Origin: Faeciplasma sp900553675
Lineage (GTDB): Bacteria; Bacillota; Clostridia; Oscillospirales; Ruminococcaceae
Length of the DNA stretch: 54,601 bases
Assembly: GCA_958428235.1 (NCBI GenBank)
Contig: CAUAFG010000016.1
Span: forward strand, 1 to 54,601
Direction: 5' to 3'
The notes under the pieces were generated by a model. That model was not told where the DNA came from. It worked only from the letters and a program-made list of their open reading frames with translations, and ran no database searches. The translations under genes were made by a program, and so were the position numbers. Each line of letters starts with the position of its first letter. Position 1 is the first letter of the stretch. Below are positions 17,297-23,142 of this stretch, piece by piece.

Positions 17297-17368
17297 AATG
17301 TTTTGAGCAACACAAAGGCTTGTTGCTTGCGGCTATCACTCGGGCGGAGTGGTAGCCGCTTTTCTTTT
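17297..17368 (+). ncRNA. Candidate small antisense RNA in the rep leader
   Basis: A transcript from the promoter at 17262-17290 would start near 17297 and end at the terminator at 17329-17368. It contains a first hairpin with arms AGCAACA and TGTTGCT, then the terminator stem. The only ATG in it is followed by a stop after one codon. It is antisense to the message that must run through this region into rep on the minus strand. Small counter-transcribed RNAs that limit Rep are known in rolling-circle plasmids; a similar role is inferred here. Confidence 0.5.
17329..17368 (+). terminator. Intrinsic terminator of the candidate small RNA
   Basis: A 13-base-pair stem has arms 17329-17341 and 17347-17359 with one G-U pair, loop GGGCG, followed by TTTTCTTTT. 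On the minus strand no T-run follows the stem, so it acts on the plus-strand transcript. Confidence 0.75.
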
Positions 17369-17780
17369 ATTTCAAATATTGCCAGCTTTGCGGAGCTCTC
17401 GTTAAACCAAAGTCCGAAAGCGGGCGCGGACGGGGAAAGCGTATAGGGGTGCTTACTGTAAGTCCGTAAAGCGTCGCTCCGTTTGCGTATGTAATTAGCT
17501 CGTCCTCTATTAAACACGCCGCCCGCGCAAAATCCGCTCTTGCTTTGTCGTAATCCTCGTCGTTAAGGCTTTTGCCGAAACCGTCAGTTATAACGGTAAT
17601 TCCGCTTTGAAAAAAGCCAACAACCGCACCCGCTCCGCCGTCCCGCTTCGTTTCATACATATATATAATGTATTTACCTTTACACCTCGGAGCGGTCTTT
17701 CTGATTTCAAGCGTCTTTTTGCCGCTGAAAATAAGCTCGTTGTATTTGCGGTGAATAGATAGCATTACTTTGTCATTCAT
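17367..17780 (-). CDS. ASCH (PUA-like) domain protein
   Basis: 137 aa from ATG 17780 (MNDKVMLSIHRKYNELIF), overlapping the upstream gene stop by 8 bases; earlier in-frame starts run through that gene. SIHRKYNELIFSGKKTLEIRK, KGKYIIYMYETK, GAVVGFFQSG and the C-terminal PLSDFGLTRAPQSWQYLK are hallmarks of ASCH proteins in phages and mobile elements. ASCH domains are RNA- or nucleotide-binding; some relatives act on modified nucleosides. Role in the phage unknown. Its stop lies at the end of the T-run of the plus-strand terminator. Confidence 0.8.
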   Translation of the reverse strand: MNDKVMLSIHRKYNELIFSGKKTLEIRKTAPRCKGKYIIYMYETKRDGGAGAVVGFFQSGITVITDGFGKSLNDEDYDKARADFARAACLIEDELITYANGATLYGLTVSTPIRFPRPRPLSDFGLTRAPQSWQYLK

Positions 17781-18447
17781 CAGCGGCGGCTCCTCTCTGC
17801 GCGGCGTACTCGTTCGCCTTTGCGAGTACCTTATTTGAGTATGATGTTTCGTATATGCCTTGTCCCCATAGTACCGACGCGCCGTATTCGCCCATATTGT
17901 AAGCCATACATACCTTTGCCGCGTCGTCGTACTTTTCAAAAAGCCCACGGAGGATAAACAAGCCCGCTCGTATATTTCCGTATGGCTCTGTAAAATCCGA
18001 AATACCGAGAGCCGAGGAGAGGGACTCGTGGTTACATTGGTTAATCTGCATTAAGCCATAGTCGCCCGTTTTACTGATAGCGTCTGTCTTGAAAGACGAC
18101 TCCGTATACATAAGAGCCATTGTAAAATTAAAGTCGATATAGTACGCCTCGCATAGATAATATGTATACTCCTGCAAATCCTCCGACAAGCCGCAATCGA
18201 GCGGCACAAAGTCGTTATTGCTTAAATACTCATAGGGCGGCTCGCCCTGTATTGTCTTTCCGTCCCTGGTGCCGTATGGCACACCCGCTGACGGCTCCTC
18301 GCTTTCTTCTGTCTTTGCCGAAATAGCATTAGCAACACTAACAACGGCTCCGCCGATTATCCCGCCCGCTAACAATAGAGCTAATGCAAAGGCTACAAAA
18401 GGCTTATTTACCGTCCGTTGTGTATGGCGGCGTTTTTCTGCTGTCAT
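17773..18447 (-). CDS. Membrane-anchored lytic transglycosylase (SLT-like)
   Basis: 224 aa. The N-terminus is basic (MTAEKRRHTQRTVNK), followed by one membrane segment (residues ~17-41, FVAFALALLLAGGIIGGAVVSV) and an external domain. YTESSFK (catalytic Glu candidate), GDYGLMQIN, NIRAG and AYNMGE are the ordered motifs of soluble lytic transglycosylase / lysozyme-fold enzymes that cut peptidoglycan. It lies in the early region, far from where lysis genes would be, and its neighbours are an ASCH protein, a 25-residue membrane peptide and rep. VirB1-like enzymes of conjugative elements have this architecture. A strong AGGAGGAAT precedes its ATG. Confidence 0.82.
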   Translation of the reverse strand: MTAEKRRHTQRTVNKPFVAFALALLLAGGIIGGAVVSVANAISAKTEESEEPSAGVPYGTRDGKTIQGEPPYEYLSNNDFVPLDCGLSEDLQEYTYYLCEAYYIDFNFTMALMYTESSFKTDAISKTGDYGLMQINQCNHESLSSALGISDFTEPYGNIRAGLFILRGLFEKYDDAAKVCMAYNMGEYGASVLWGQGIYETSYSNKVLAKANEYAAQRGAAADE

Positions 18448-18459
18448 ATAAATTCCTCC

Positions 18460-18537
18460 TTATTTTTTCCTATTTATAAGGGATAATGCTATAAGCGTTC
18501 CGCAAATAATAAGGGTTATAATTACCGCCGTATTCAT
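18460..18537 (-). CDS. 25-residue membrane peptide
   Basis: MNTAVIITLIICGTLIALS then LINRKK: one membrane helix and a basic end. The ATG overlaps the stop of the preceding gene (TAATG) and is preceded by AGGAGGAAA at correct spacing. The stop is immediately followed by the Shine-Dalgarno of the transglycosylase gene, so the spacing is exactly that of an operon gene. Inference: a partner or regulator of the membrane-anchored transglycosylase, or a holin-like or superinfection-exclusion peptide. Confidence 0.65.
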   Translation of the reverse strand: MNTAVIITLIICGTLIALSLINRKK

Positions 18538-19136
18538 TAGTTCGTTTCCTCCTCGTCGAGTGATATTTGCTCACCATACCGTTCAACGGATTTTCGCTCT
18601 TTGTTTTGGAGGGTAGCTTTTGATAGGTCGAGCAATGTTTGAAGCGTATCTATAAACTGCTTGCTTACAAGGTCATAGGGCGAAATAATGCCGAGCAGGA
18701 TAAACCCGCTTTTTACGGCAATATAGATATTGCCGCTTTGGTCTATCCTCTCATAAAGGTTAAATCCGCCCTCTGCGTCTGCAAACGGTTTCAAATATCG
18801 CGTATTGATAAAAGCGACTCCTAACGAGGTTTTGAGAGGCTCTAATACTCGCCCGTTTGCGTAGATTTCAATGGAACTGTGCTCGAGCATTTGCTCTCCG
18901 CTGTCTATGTCCTCAAAGTTAATACCGCTCGGTAACGCTCTTTCCTCAAAATAAAACTTGTCCCGCTTGTCCTCGGCAATATCAAAAATAGTAAAGATGT
19001 TTTCCTTTTTGAGCTTTGGCAGATTATAAACGGGGTAGAATACCGAGCCATTCCCGAGCCATTGGCAAGCCTCTGTTTCAATAACAATGATTGTTTTCTC
19101 GGCTTTTAAGATTGACTCAATTTGTTTGATTTTCAA
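18537..19136 (-). CDS. Phage early protein of unknown function
   Basis: 199 aa with a TTG start at 19136, preceded by AGGAGGTAAGACC. No domain was recognised with confidence. It begins MKIKQIESILKAEKTIIVIETEACQWLGNGSVFYPVYNLP (a strand-rich, WLG-containing opening repeatedly found in Clostridia phage proteins) and includes GGFNLYERIDQSGNIYIAVKSGFILLGIISP, a beta-rich core without a predicted membrane anchor. The C-terminal 30 residues are charged. It precedes the membrane peptide and transglycosylase in the same operon. Confidence 0.7.
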   Translation of the reverse strand: MKIKQIESILKAEKTIIVIETEACQWLGNGSVFYPVYNLPKLKKENIFTIFDIAEDKRDKFYFEERALPSGINFEDIDSGEQMLEHSSIEIYANGRVLEPLKTSLGVAFINTRYLKPFADAEGGFNLYERIDQSGNIYIAVKSGFILLGIISPYDLVSKQFIDTLQTLLDLSKATLQNKERKSVERYGEQISLDEEETN

Positions 19137-19149
19137 GGTCTTACCTCCT

Positions 19150-19326
19150 TTAGCTGCTGCCCTCTATGTCCGAGCGGCAAGAGTCAAAATACTTGCACCA
19201 TAGGCAACAATGGTAACAATCCTTTTTCGGCTTTTTTCAAAGCCGAAAGCGCAAGCGGAGCTCGTGCGCTTTATTTTTGATTATGTAGTACACTTGCTCC
19301 ACTGCTGATATTTTCCTATATCCCAT
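19150..19326 (-). pseudogene. Small Cys-rich protein gene interrupted by an in-frame TGA
   Basis: From ATG 19326 (GGAGG Shine-Dalgarno) a 29-residue peptide MGYRKISAVEQVYYIIKNKA... runs to TGA at 19239-19237. The same frame then continues for 28 codons as KKPKKDCYHCCLWCKYFDSC followed by RSDIEGSS, ending at TAA 19150, directly before the Shine-Dalgarno of the next gene. The downstream part has a CxxCCxxC cluster typical of small zinc-binding phage proteins and no start codon of its own. The TGA sits in a hairpin (CGGCTTT-GAAA-AAAGCCG). Either a nonsense mutation, a sequence error or stop-codon readthrough. Confidence 0.5.
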
Positions 19327-19335
19327 AACAACCTC

Positions 19336-19620
19336 CTAACAAAACCAATCGTTAGCGAGCTCGAGGGCATACTCTTTAGCCTCTTTTTTTGCTTTAGGTG
19401 TTTTGCCCTCTGCTGATTCTATTACCGCCTGGGCTAAATGCGTCATACGCCCACGGAGGCAAGTAATTTCTTTTGAGGCTCTGTTGTCGTATTCGTCTTT
19501 GCTCTTTCGGAACTGCATAAACTCCTCAAAGAGCCCCTCGGTCATTTCTACCGTAATTTTCATATTGCCAGGAGCGAGAATAGACATAGAGCCGTCTTTT
19601 TCGATTTTAGTACTTTCCAT
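19336..19620 (-). CDS. Small phage early protein
   Basis: 94 aa, unrecognised. A short beta opening (SMSILAPGNMKITVEMTEGLFEEFMQFRKSKDEY) is followed by helices KEITCLRGRMTHLAQAVIESAEGK and KKEAKEYALELANDWFC. It lies directly after the lectin-like DGR target gene (31 bases), with its own Shine-Dalgarno (GGAGGT). Acidic and soluble, no membrane segment. The pairing with the variable protein may be functional, but there is no direct evidence. Confidence 0.6.
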   Translation of the reverse strand: MESTKIEKDGSMSILAPGNMKITVEMTEGLFEEFMQFRKSKDEYDNRASKEITCLRGRMTHLAQAVIESAEGKTPKAKKEAKEYALELANDWFC

Positions 19621-19651
19621 ATTTACCTCCTTGTGCGCCTATCGGCGCGGA

Positions 19652-20341
19652 TTATTCAAAGATTGAGGGATTGAACAGGCAAGCGGGGGCGACTCCGTTG
19701 CTGTTGTACGCAGTGCTGCAGTACAAGCTGCCGTCCAGGTTGACAATACGCGCGTAGTTCGCGAGGGACGGGGATATATGCCAGGGCGTAAGCGTCCATA
19801 CCCAGGTATCATATTTCGGCATAACCTCGCGATACTTGCGGTAGAGGTCGCAAGAAAGTAAGGCTATGTAGTCCTCCGAGGTGCCGTAGTTCTTTTGCCC
19901 GCTGTCCGTGGTTAAGTCGGAAACAAAGGGGAAGAGGTCGGCTTTATCGAAGTTTTTAATATATTCCTCATTGAGATAGCAGCGGAGTGTTGATTTTCTC
20001 CAATCGTTGCAATTGTCCTTATCAAAGGACATTTCGTCCTCGAGTAACTCTGCAACTATAGCTAAAATGCCGCCTTGCTCCTTACCAAGAACTACAAATT
20101 CAATACCCTTATAATTGAAATGTTCACCCGCTACGGGTGCCTTTCGCGGTGCCGCTTCGGTATGCGGCTCGTCCTGCTGCGTATACTTGTCCTCGTCACC
20201 CTCGATTTCTTCGGGGACAAACAAGCCGCAAAACGTGAGGGAAGTAACCGCCTCGGCGCGTTTCTTGTTGTCGTCCGCGTTGTTGTTGGTAGCTATATCG
20301 TCGCAAATAGACTCGATAGCTCTTTTAATACTTTCGTTCAT
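19652..20341 (-). CDS. Early-region DUF6273/C-type-lectin-like protein, second DGR target
   Basis: 229 aa. Residues 1-75 are a helical and acidic linker region; the rest reads as a DUF6273-type lectin-like domain: HFNYKGIEFVVLGKEQGGILAIVAE, DWRKSTLRCYLNEEYI, DYIALLSCDLYRKYREVMPKYDTWVWTLTP, then ANYARIVNLDGSLYC and SNGVAPACLFN. The last variable segment matches VR1 of the baseplate protein. No signal peptide or membrane segment is present, so it is cytosolic unless packaged. It lies among early genes next to a SANT-type DNA-binding protein, an unusual site for a DGR target. Ligand unknown. Confidence 0.8.
   Translation of the reverse strand: MNESIKRAIESICDDIATNNNADDNKKRAEAVTSLTFCGLFVPEEIEGDEDKYTQQDEPHTEAAPRKAPVAGEHFNYKGIEFVVLGKEQGGILAIVAELLEDEMSFDKDNCNDWRKSTLRCYLNEEYIKNFDKADLFPFVSDLTTDSGQKNYGTSEDYIALLSCDLYRKYREVMPKYDTWVWTLTPWHISPSLANYARIVNLDGSLYCSTAYNSNGVAPACLFNPSIFE
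19680..19774 (-). other. DGR variable region 2 (VR2) in the early lectin-like protein
   Basis: Partner of 37-131: same 95-base length, same reading phase, identical 25-base GC-rich 3' end (19680-19704). All 16 differences are confined to first and second codon positions. Variable residues are S190, S192, L193, N195, Y196, I199, L202, Y207, C208, T210, Y212 and N213. Beyond 19774 the two genes are no longer similar at the DNA level, which defines the upstream edge of the copied segment. Confidence 0.85.
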
Positions 20342-20352
20342 AAGAAAACCTC

Positions 20353-20802
20353 CTAAAAATTCTCGTATGTGTTGATTAACTGTTGTAACTCCTCGAATAC
20401 GGGAGCTATAACCCTTTTGTTTTGCCGTGCATTAAGCAGCCGTTTACTTACTGCCACAAAAGCGGCGAGCTCCTGCTCGGTGGCTTTTGCTTGCTCTGCA
20501 ACCTTGCGAGCCTCCTTAATCTCGGTACGAGCAGCTCGCATTTCGTCGTACTCTGTCGCCGTGAGCTGTACGCTTGCGGTTACGCCTTTCGGTTTGCCTC
20601 CGCCACGGAGCAAATACAGACGGTTGCGCGTTGCATCCTGGGTGCGGTTAAGCTCGTCCGCAATTTCGGCAATGAGCTTTCGCTCCTTTTGGTAGAGCCG
20701 CAATAGCAGCTCGTCCTCCTCGGGAGTCCAGGCTCCCGACTTTGTAGCCCTCTTGGGCGTAAATTCGTGTCCGCATTGTGGGCACTTTACGGGTTTACAC
20801 AT
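20353..20802 (-). CDS. Zinc-ribbon / SANT-Myb-like DNA-binding protein
   Basis: 149 aa. CKPVKCPQCGHEFTPKR (zinc ribbon half, residues 2-18) is followed by SGAWTPEEDELLLRLYQKERKLIAEIADELNRTQDATRNRLYLLRGG, a SANT/Myb-type helix-turn-helix with the W..EED..L....... pattern. The second half is a long helix rich in Ala, Glu and Lys (coiled coil, ~85-125). Probably a dimeric phage regulator or replication accessory protein. It lies 11 bases upstream of the lectin-like DGR target gene and may share its message. Confidence 0.72.
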   Translation of the reverse strand: MCKPVKCPQCGHEFTPKRATKSGAWTPEEDELLLRLYQKERKLIAEIADELNRTQDATRNRLYLLRGGGKPKGVTASVQLTATEYDEMRAARTEIKEARKVAEQAKATEQELAAFVAVSKRLLNARQNKRVIAPVFEELQQLINTYENF

Positions 20803-20815
20803 TTGCTACACCTCC

Positions 20816-21610
20816 TTATATAAAATCAAAAAGTGATAACTGAACGGGTGGCGGGTTATTTATGTAATAATCTACTTGCGCTTCGATTTTGTCGAAAGGT
20901 ACTCCATATTTGAACCCGCGAGCTACTACGTTTTCTACTTTGGAAAGCAGCTTTAACTCCTCCCATAAATCGGGGTAAGTTGTTTTTAGCTCTGCTAATT
21001 CCTCAATATGGCAGTTAGGGCAAAACCAACAGCCGTCCCTCTTTCTTTTGCTGCTGTATGTAGGAGATAGTAGGTTATTGTCTTTACATATCTGCAACGC
21101 GCCCTCTTGCTGTATTCCCTCCTCTGCCAAGAGCGAGCGTTGGTTTTTTCTATTCAGCATACGCTCTATACGCTTGGGCTCGTCGGCACATATACCCACT
21201 ATTTCCTCGTATGGTATCTTTTTGTTACGGTAGTTTTCCCGTATATAACGCCTTATAGGGGCTACTTTCTCCTTTTGCATATTGCAAGCTCCGCCCATTA
21301 TAAAACCGTAATATTTTCCTATATTCTCGGGGTGTTTCTTGCTCTTTTGTCGTACCTTGTAAAAGTAATGCAAATAATCCTTATCCGAGGTTACTATTTT
21401 TACTGGATAGCCCCAGGATTCAAAGAGCGGTATTGCATAGTTAAATATCCAATCGAGCTTTTTTGGGCTATCGCCGTATATACCTCTTTTCTTATCAAAC
21501 CAAACAAGGCATATTATAATAACATCAACGCGGAGCCCGAGCTCGTGGGCTCGTATAATAGTTGCGGTGCTGTCTTTGCCGCCACTCCAAGAAATAATAC
21601 GGGTTTTCAT
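20816..21610 (-). CDS. PAPS-reductase-like (ATP pyrophosphatase) protein with sliding-clamp motif
   Basis: 264 aa from ATG 21610 (a GTG at 21616 adds two residues). IISWSGGKDST near the N-terminus is the PP-loop of PAPS reductase / adenine-nucleotide alpha-hydrolase proteins. The second half has GCWFCPNC, a Cys cluster for metal or Fe-S, with CADEPKRIERML before it. The protein ends PPVQLSLFDFI, where QLSLF is the consensus beta-clamp-binding pentapeptide. Family members include DndC/PAPS-reductase-type enzymes; phage versions are widespread and poorly understood. The clamp motif suggests action at replicating DNA, for example base or backbone modification. That role is inference. Confidence 0.82.
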   Translation of the reverse strand: MKTRIISWSGGKDSTATIIRAHELGLRVDVIIICLVWFDKKRGIYGDSPKKLDWIFNYAIPLFESWGYPVKIVTSDKDYLHYFYKVRQKSKKHPENIGKYYGFIMGGACNMQKEKVAPIRRYIRENYRNKKIPYEEIVGICADEPKRIERMLNRKNQRSLLAEEGIQQEGALQICKDNNLLSPTYSSKRKRDGCWFCPNCHIEELAELKTTYPDLWEELKLLSKVENVVARGFKYGVPFDKIEAQVDYYINNPPPVQLSLFDFI

Positions 21611-21616
21611 AGACAC

Positions 21617-21829
21617 TCACATTCTTTTAAGTACATCATTTGTAATACCTTTCTCGCTGTCTGCTGTAATACAAATTCTTTTCGTGTAATTGTTTTTGTA
21701 GCTGATAACGCAATACTCCTCGGCGGTGTTGCTGTCGTATTCGTAGGAGAGGGACTCTACGCTATCGTCAAGCCGCTGTATAAACGGTTGTAAACTAAAC
21801 TCGATAAAATCACTTTTTTCAGTATTCAT
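21617..21829 (-). CDS. Small phage early protein
   Basis: 70 aa, unrecognised. It begins MNTEKSDFIEFSLQPFIQRL, with a beta hairpin-like centre (EEYCVISYKNNYTKRICITADSEKG) and ending NDVLKRM. It overlaps the upstream gene by 4 bases and runs up to the PAPS-reductase-like gene, so it is part of the same transcription unit. It looks like a small alpha/beta domain without catalytic signature. Confidence 0.55.
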   Translation of the reverse strand: MNTEKSDFIEFSLQPFIQRLDDSVESLSYEYDSNTAEEYCVISYKNNYTKRICITADSEKGITNDVLKRM

Positions 21830-22362
21830 ACAGCGGTGCCTCCCTCAATCTGTAAAAGTGGTGTTTCGTCAGAAAGCCCTTGCATAAGAGCATACATTTT
21901 TTCTAACTCCTCGTTGGTAAGCTCCTTGCCTTTTTCGTCGTCTTTGAGATTCCCGAAAATTCTATGTTTCTGTATGAACGCTTGTAGTAACGCCTCGCGC
22001 TCCTTTTCCCAAACTCTCGTATAGAAATCAAACAAAAACTCTATTTCTGCTTTCTGCGCGGCGGTGCATTTAACGCCTAAAATCGTTCGGCACTTCCTCC
22101 CACTTCGAGCCCAATACATGGAATAGAAAGCGCTTTTATCGTCGGTAACTTTATATACCGTCTGCTTTAGGAGGCTTTTTTGCTCTTTGCCGTGGTATTC
22201 AAACTGATATTCGTTTACAATATCCTCGTCGAGCTCGTCCAATGAAACAGCGTACTTTTTAAGCAGCTTTTCGAGGATAGCTTGCGCGGTTTCCTTTTCG
22301 CCTCCCACGCCTCGCATAGCAAGCGCGTATAACTTTTTGAGGCGTTCTTTTTGGTCTGTCAT
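21826..22362 (-). CDS. DUF2786-like phage protein
   Basis: 178 aa. The N-terminal 45 residues (RLKKLYALAMRGVGGEKETAQAILEKLLKKYAVSLDEL) match the DUF2786 pattern: a helical hairpin with GxxxExxxA.....L..KY.....EL. The middle (YKVTDDKSAFYSMYWARSGRKCRTILG, then AAQKAEIEFLFDFYTRVWEKE) is the usual companion region in phage members. Function of the family is not established. It overlaps neighbours by 4 bases on both sides. Confidence 0.68.
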   Translation of the reverse strand: MTDQKERLKKLYALAMRGVGGEKETAQAILEKLLKKYAVSLDELDEDIVNEYQFEYHGKEQKSLLKQTVYKVTDDKSAFYSMYWARSGRKCRTILGVKCTAAQKAEIEFLFDFYTRVWEKEREALLQAFIQKHRIFGNLKDDEKGKELTNEELEKMYALMQGLSDETPLLQIEGGTAV

Positions 22363-22556
22363 TCTTGCACCTCCTTATTGTTGAGCGGGCACCAACGCGG
22401 GCTCGTCTTTCCCGTAAAGAAATTGTCCGCCCTTACTTGTTTGCTTTGGTGGCAGCATATAAAGCCCGCCGTTTCTTTTTTGGTGCCTTTTAGTATGCTT
22501 ATTTGTATAGCTCCACAAGAAAACTTGCACCCGTTGCATTTTTGTTTTGTACTCAT
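22359..22556 (-). CDS. Small Cys-rich phage protein
   Basis: 65 aa from ATG 22556 (CGGAGTG upstream). MSTKQKCNGCKFSCGAIQ, FICCHQSKQVRADNFF and SPRWCPLNN give CxxCxxxC ... CC ... C, probably one or two zinc sites. Small proteins with CNGC...WCPL ends are common in early regions of Clostridia phages. Function unknown. An upstream open frame without a ribosome site was not used as the start. Confidence 0.65.
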   Translation of the reverse strand: MSTKQKCNGCKFSCGAIQISILKGTKKETAGFICCHQSKQVRADNFFTGKTSPRWCPLNNKEVQE

Positions 22557-22590
22557 AATAAAATCACTCCGTTTTATTAAATAGTGTCGG

Positions 22591-22839
22591 TTATATCGTG
22601 GCGGTCTGCTTGCGTCCTCTCCGTTTGAGGCTGTCTTGAAACGCTTTTTGTGCAACCTCGGCGGAATAGCCCTCGCGCCCGTGCTTATTAAGCTTTCCCG
22701 TGTCGCCCCTTGCAAGCTCACGGTAGACCGTGGCAATGTGTACTTTTAGAGAGTTTGCAATATCAGAGAGCCCTGCTCCCTGTGAGTAGAGCTGCTCGAG
22801 GCTCCGTCTGTCCTCGAGCGTTAAATAGCGACAAGTCAT
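22591..22839 (-). CDS. HTH_38-type transcriptional regulator
   Basis: 82 aa. RYLTLEDRRSLEQLYSQGAGLSDIANSLKVHIATVYRELARGDTG is a helix-turn-helix of the HTH_38 type, also found at the N-terminus of IS30 transposases. Here it is a complete short protein with a basic end (DSLKRRGRKQTATI), so it is not a transposase fragment in the usual sense. It is the first gene of the leftward early operon, with a GAAAGGAG Shine-Dalgarno, and probably controls that operon. Confidence 0.75.
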   Translation of the reverse strand: MTCRYLTLEDRRSLEQLYSQGAGLSDIANSLKVHIATVYRELARGDTGKLNKHGREGYSAEVAQKAFQDSLKRRGRKQTATI

Positions 22840-22874
22840 ACGGTAACTCCTTTCTTTGTTGTAATGAGGAAAGA

Positions 22875-22902
22875 AAAAGCGGAGGGCGAGCCCTCCGCTT
22901 TT
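22875..22902. terminator. Bidirectional intrinsic terminator before the phage early operon
   Basis: A perfect 13-base-pair palindrome has arms 22875-22887 and 22890-22902 (AAAAGCGGAGGGC and its complement) and a 2-base GA centre; T-rich tracts follow on both strands. On the minus strand it sits 36 bases upstream of the first early gene, where it would act as an attenuator or a barrier to host transcription. Confidence 0.65.
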
Positions 22903-22949
22903 ATTCCTTTATGCCAAAATCCCACGTTAAGGGCAAAAGCCATAAAAAA

Positions 22950-22985
22950 ATAAGTGCGGGAGGTCTAAAAACCTTTCGCACTTAT
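22950..22985 (-). terminator. Second intrinsic terminator upstream of the early operon
   Basis: On the minus strand ATAAGTGCG pairs with CGCACTTAT, extended by inner GU and GC pairs to about 15 base pairs around a 6-base loop, followed by a run of seven T. It lies 50 bases upstream of the other terminator, so leftward transcripts meet two terminators in a row. The interval 22840-23142 otherwise contains the phage/host boundary and the esterase promoter; no integrase, repressor or obvious attachment core was seen in it. Confidence 0.6.
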
Positions 22986-23024
22986 TATAGAACTTTATAG
23001 CGCGGGCGTGCGTTTGAAAAGCTC

Positions 23025-23053
23025 TTGACAATATCGCAAAAAAGTAGTATATT
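23025..23053 (+). promoter_or_regulatory. Promoter of the esterase genes
   Basis: TTGACA (23025-23030), 17-base spacer, TATATT (23048-23053), reading toward the lipoprotein esterase 90 bases downstream. Near-consensus for the housekeeping sigma factor. Confidence 0.7.
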
Positions 23054-23142
23054 AATTATGTCTCTAATTTATTTATTAAATTTTGAGTGGGATATATCGC
23101 TAATAATGAAAATCATAAAGCTCGAAAGGATTGACCTGAACA

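Noticed and set aside
24..22839. Search for a reverse transcriptase, Avd gene or DGR template inside the phage segment
   Set aside because: None found. The only two copies of the GC-rich VR end are at 37-61 and 19680-19704, both inside target genes.
22591..22839. HTH_38 gene as an IS30 transposase fragment
   Set aside because: It is a complete short gene with its own ribosome site and stop, and no DDE domain remnant or terminal repeats were seen nearby.
22840..22947. Minus-strand 35-codon frame (MAFALNVGFWHKG...) running into the HTH_38 gene
   Set aside because: It runs through the terminator stem, has no Shine-Dalgarno and its residues simply translate the hairpin and the next ribosome site.
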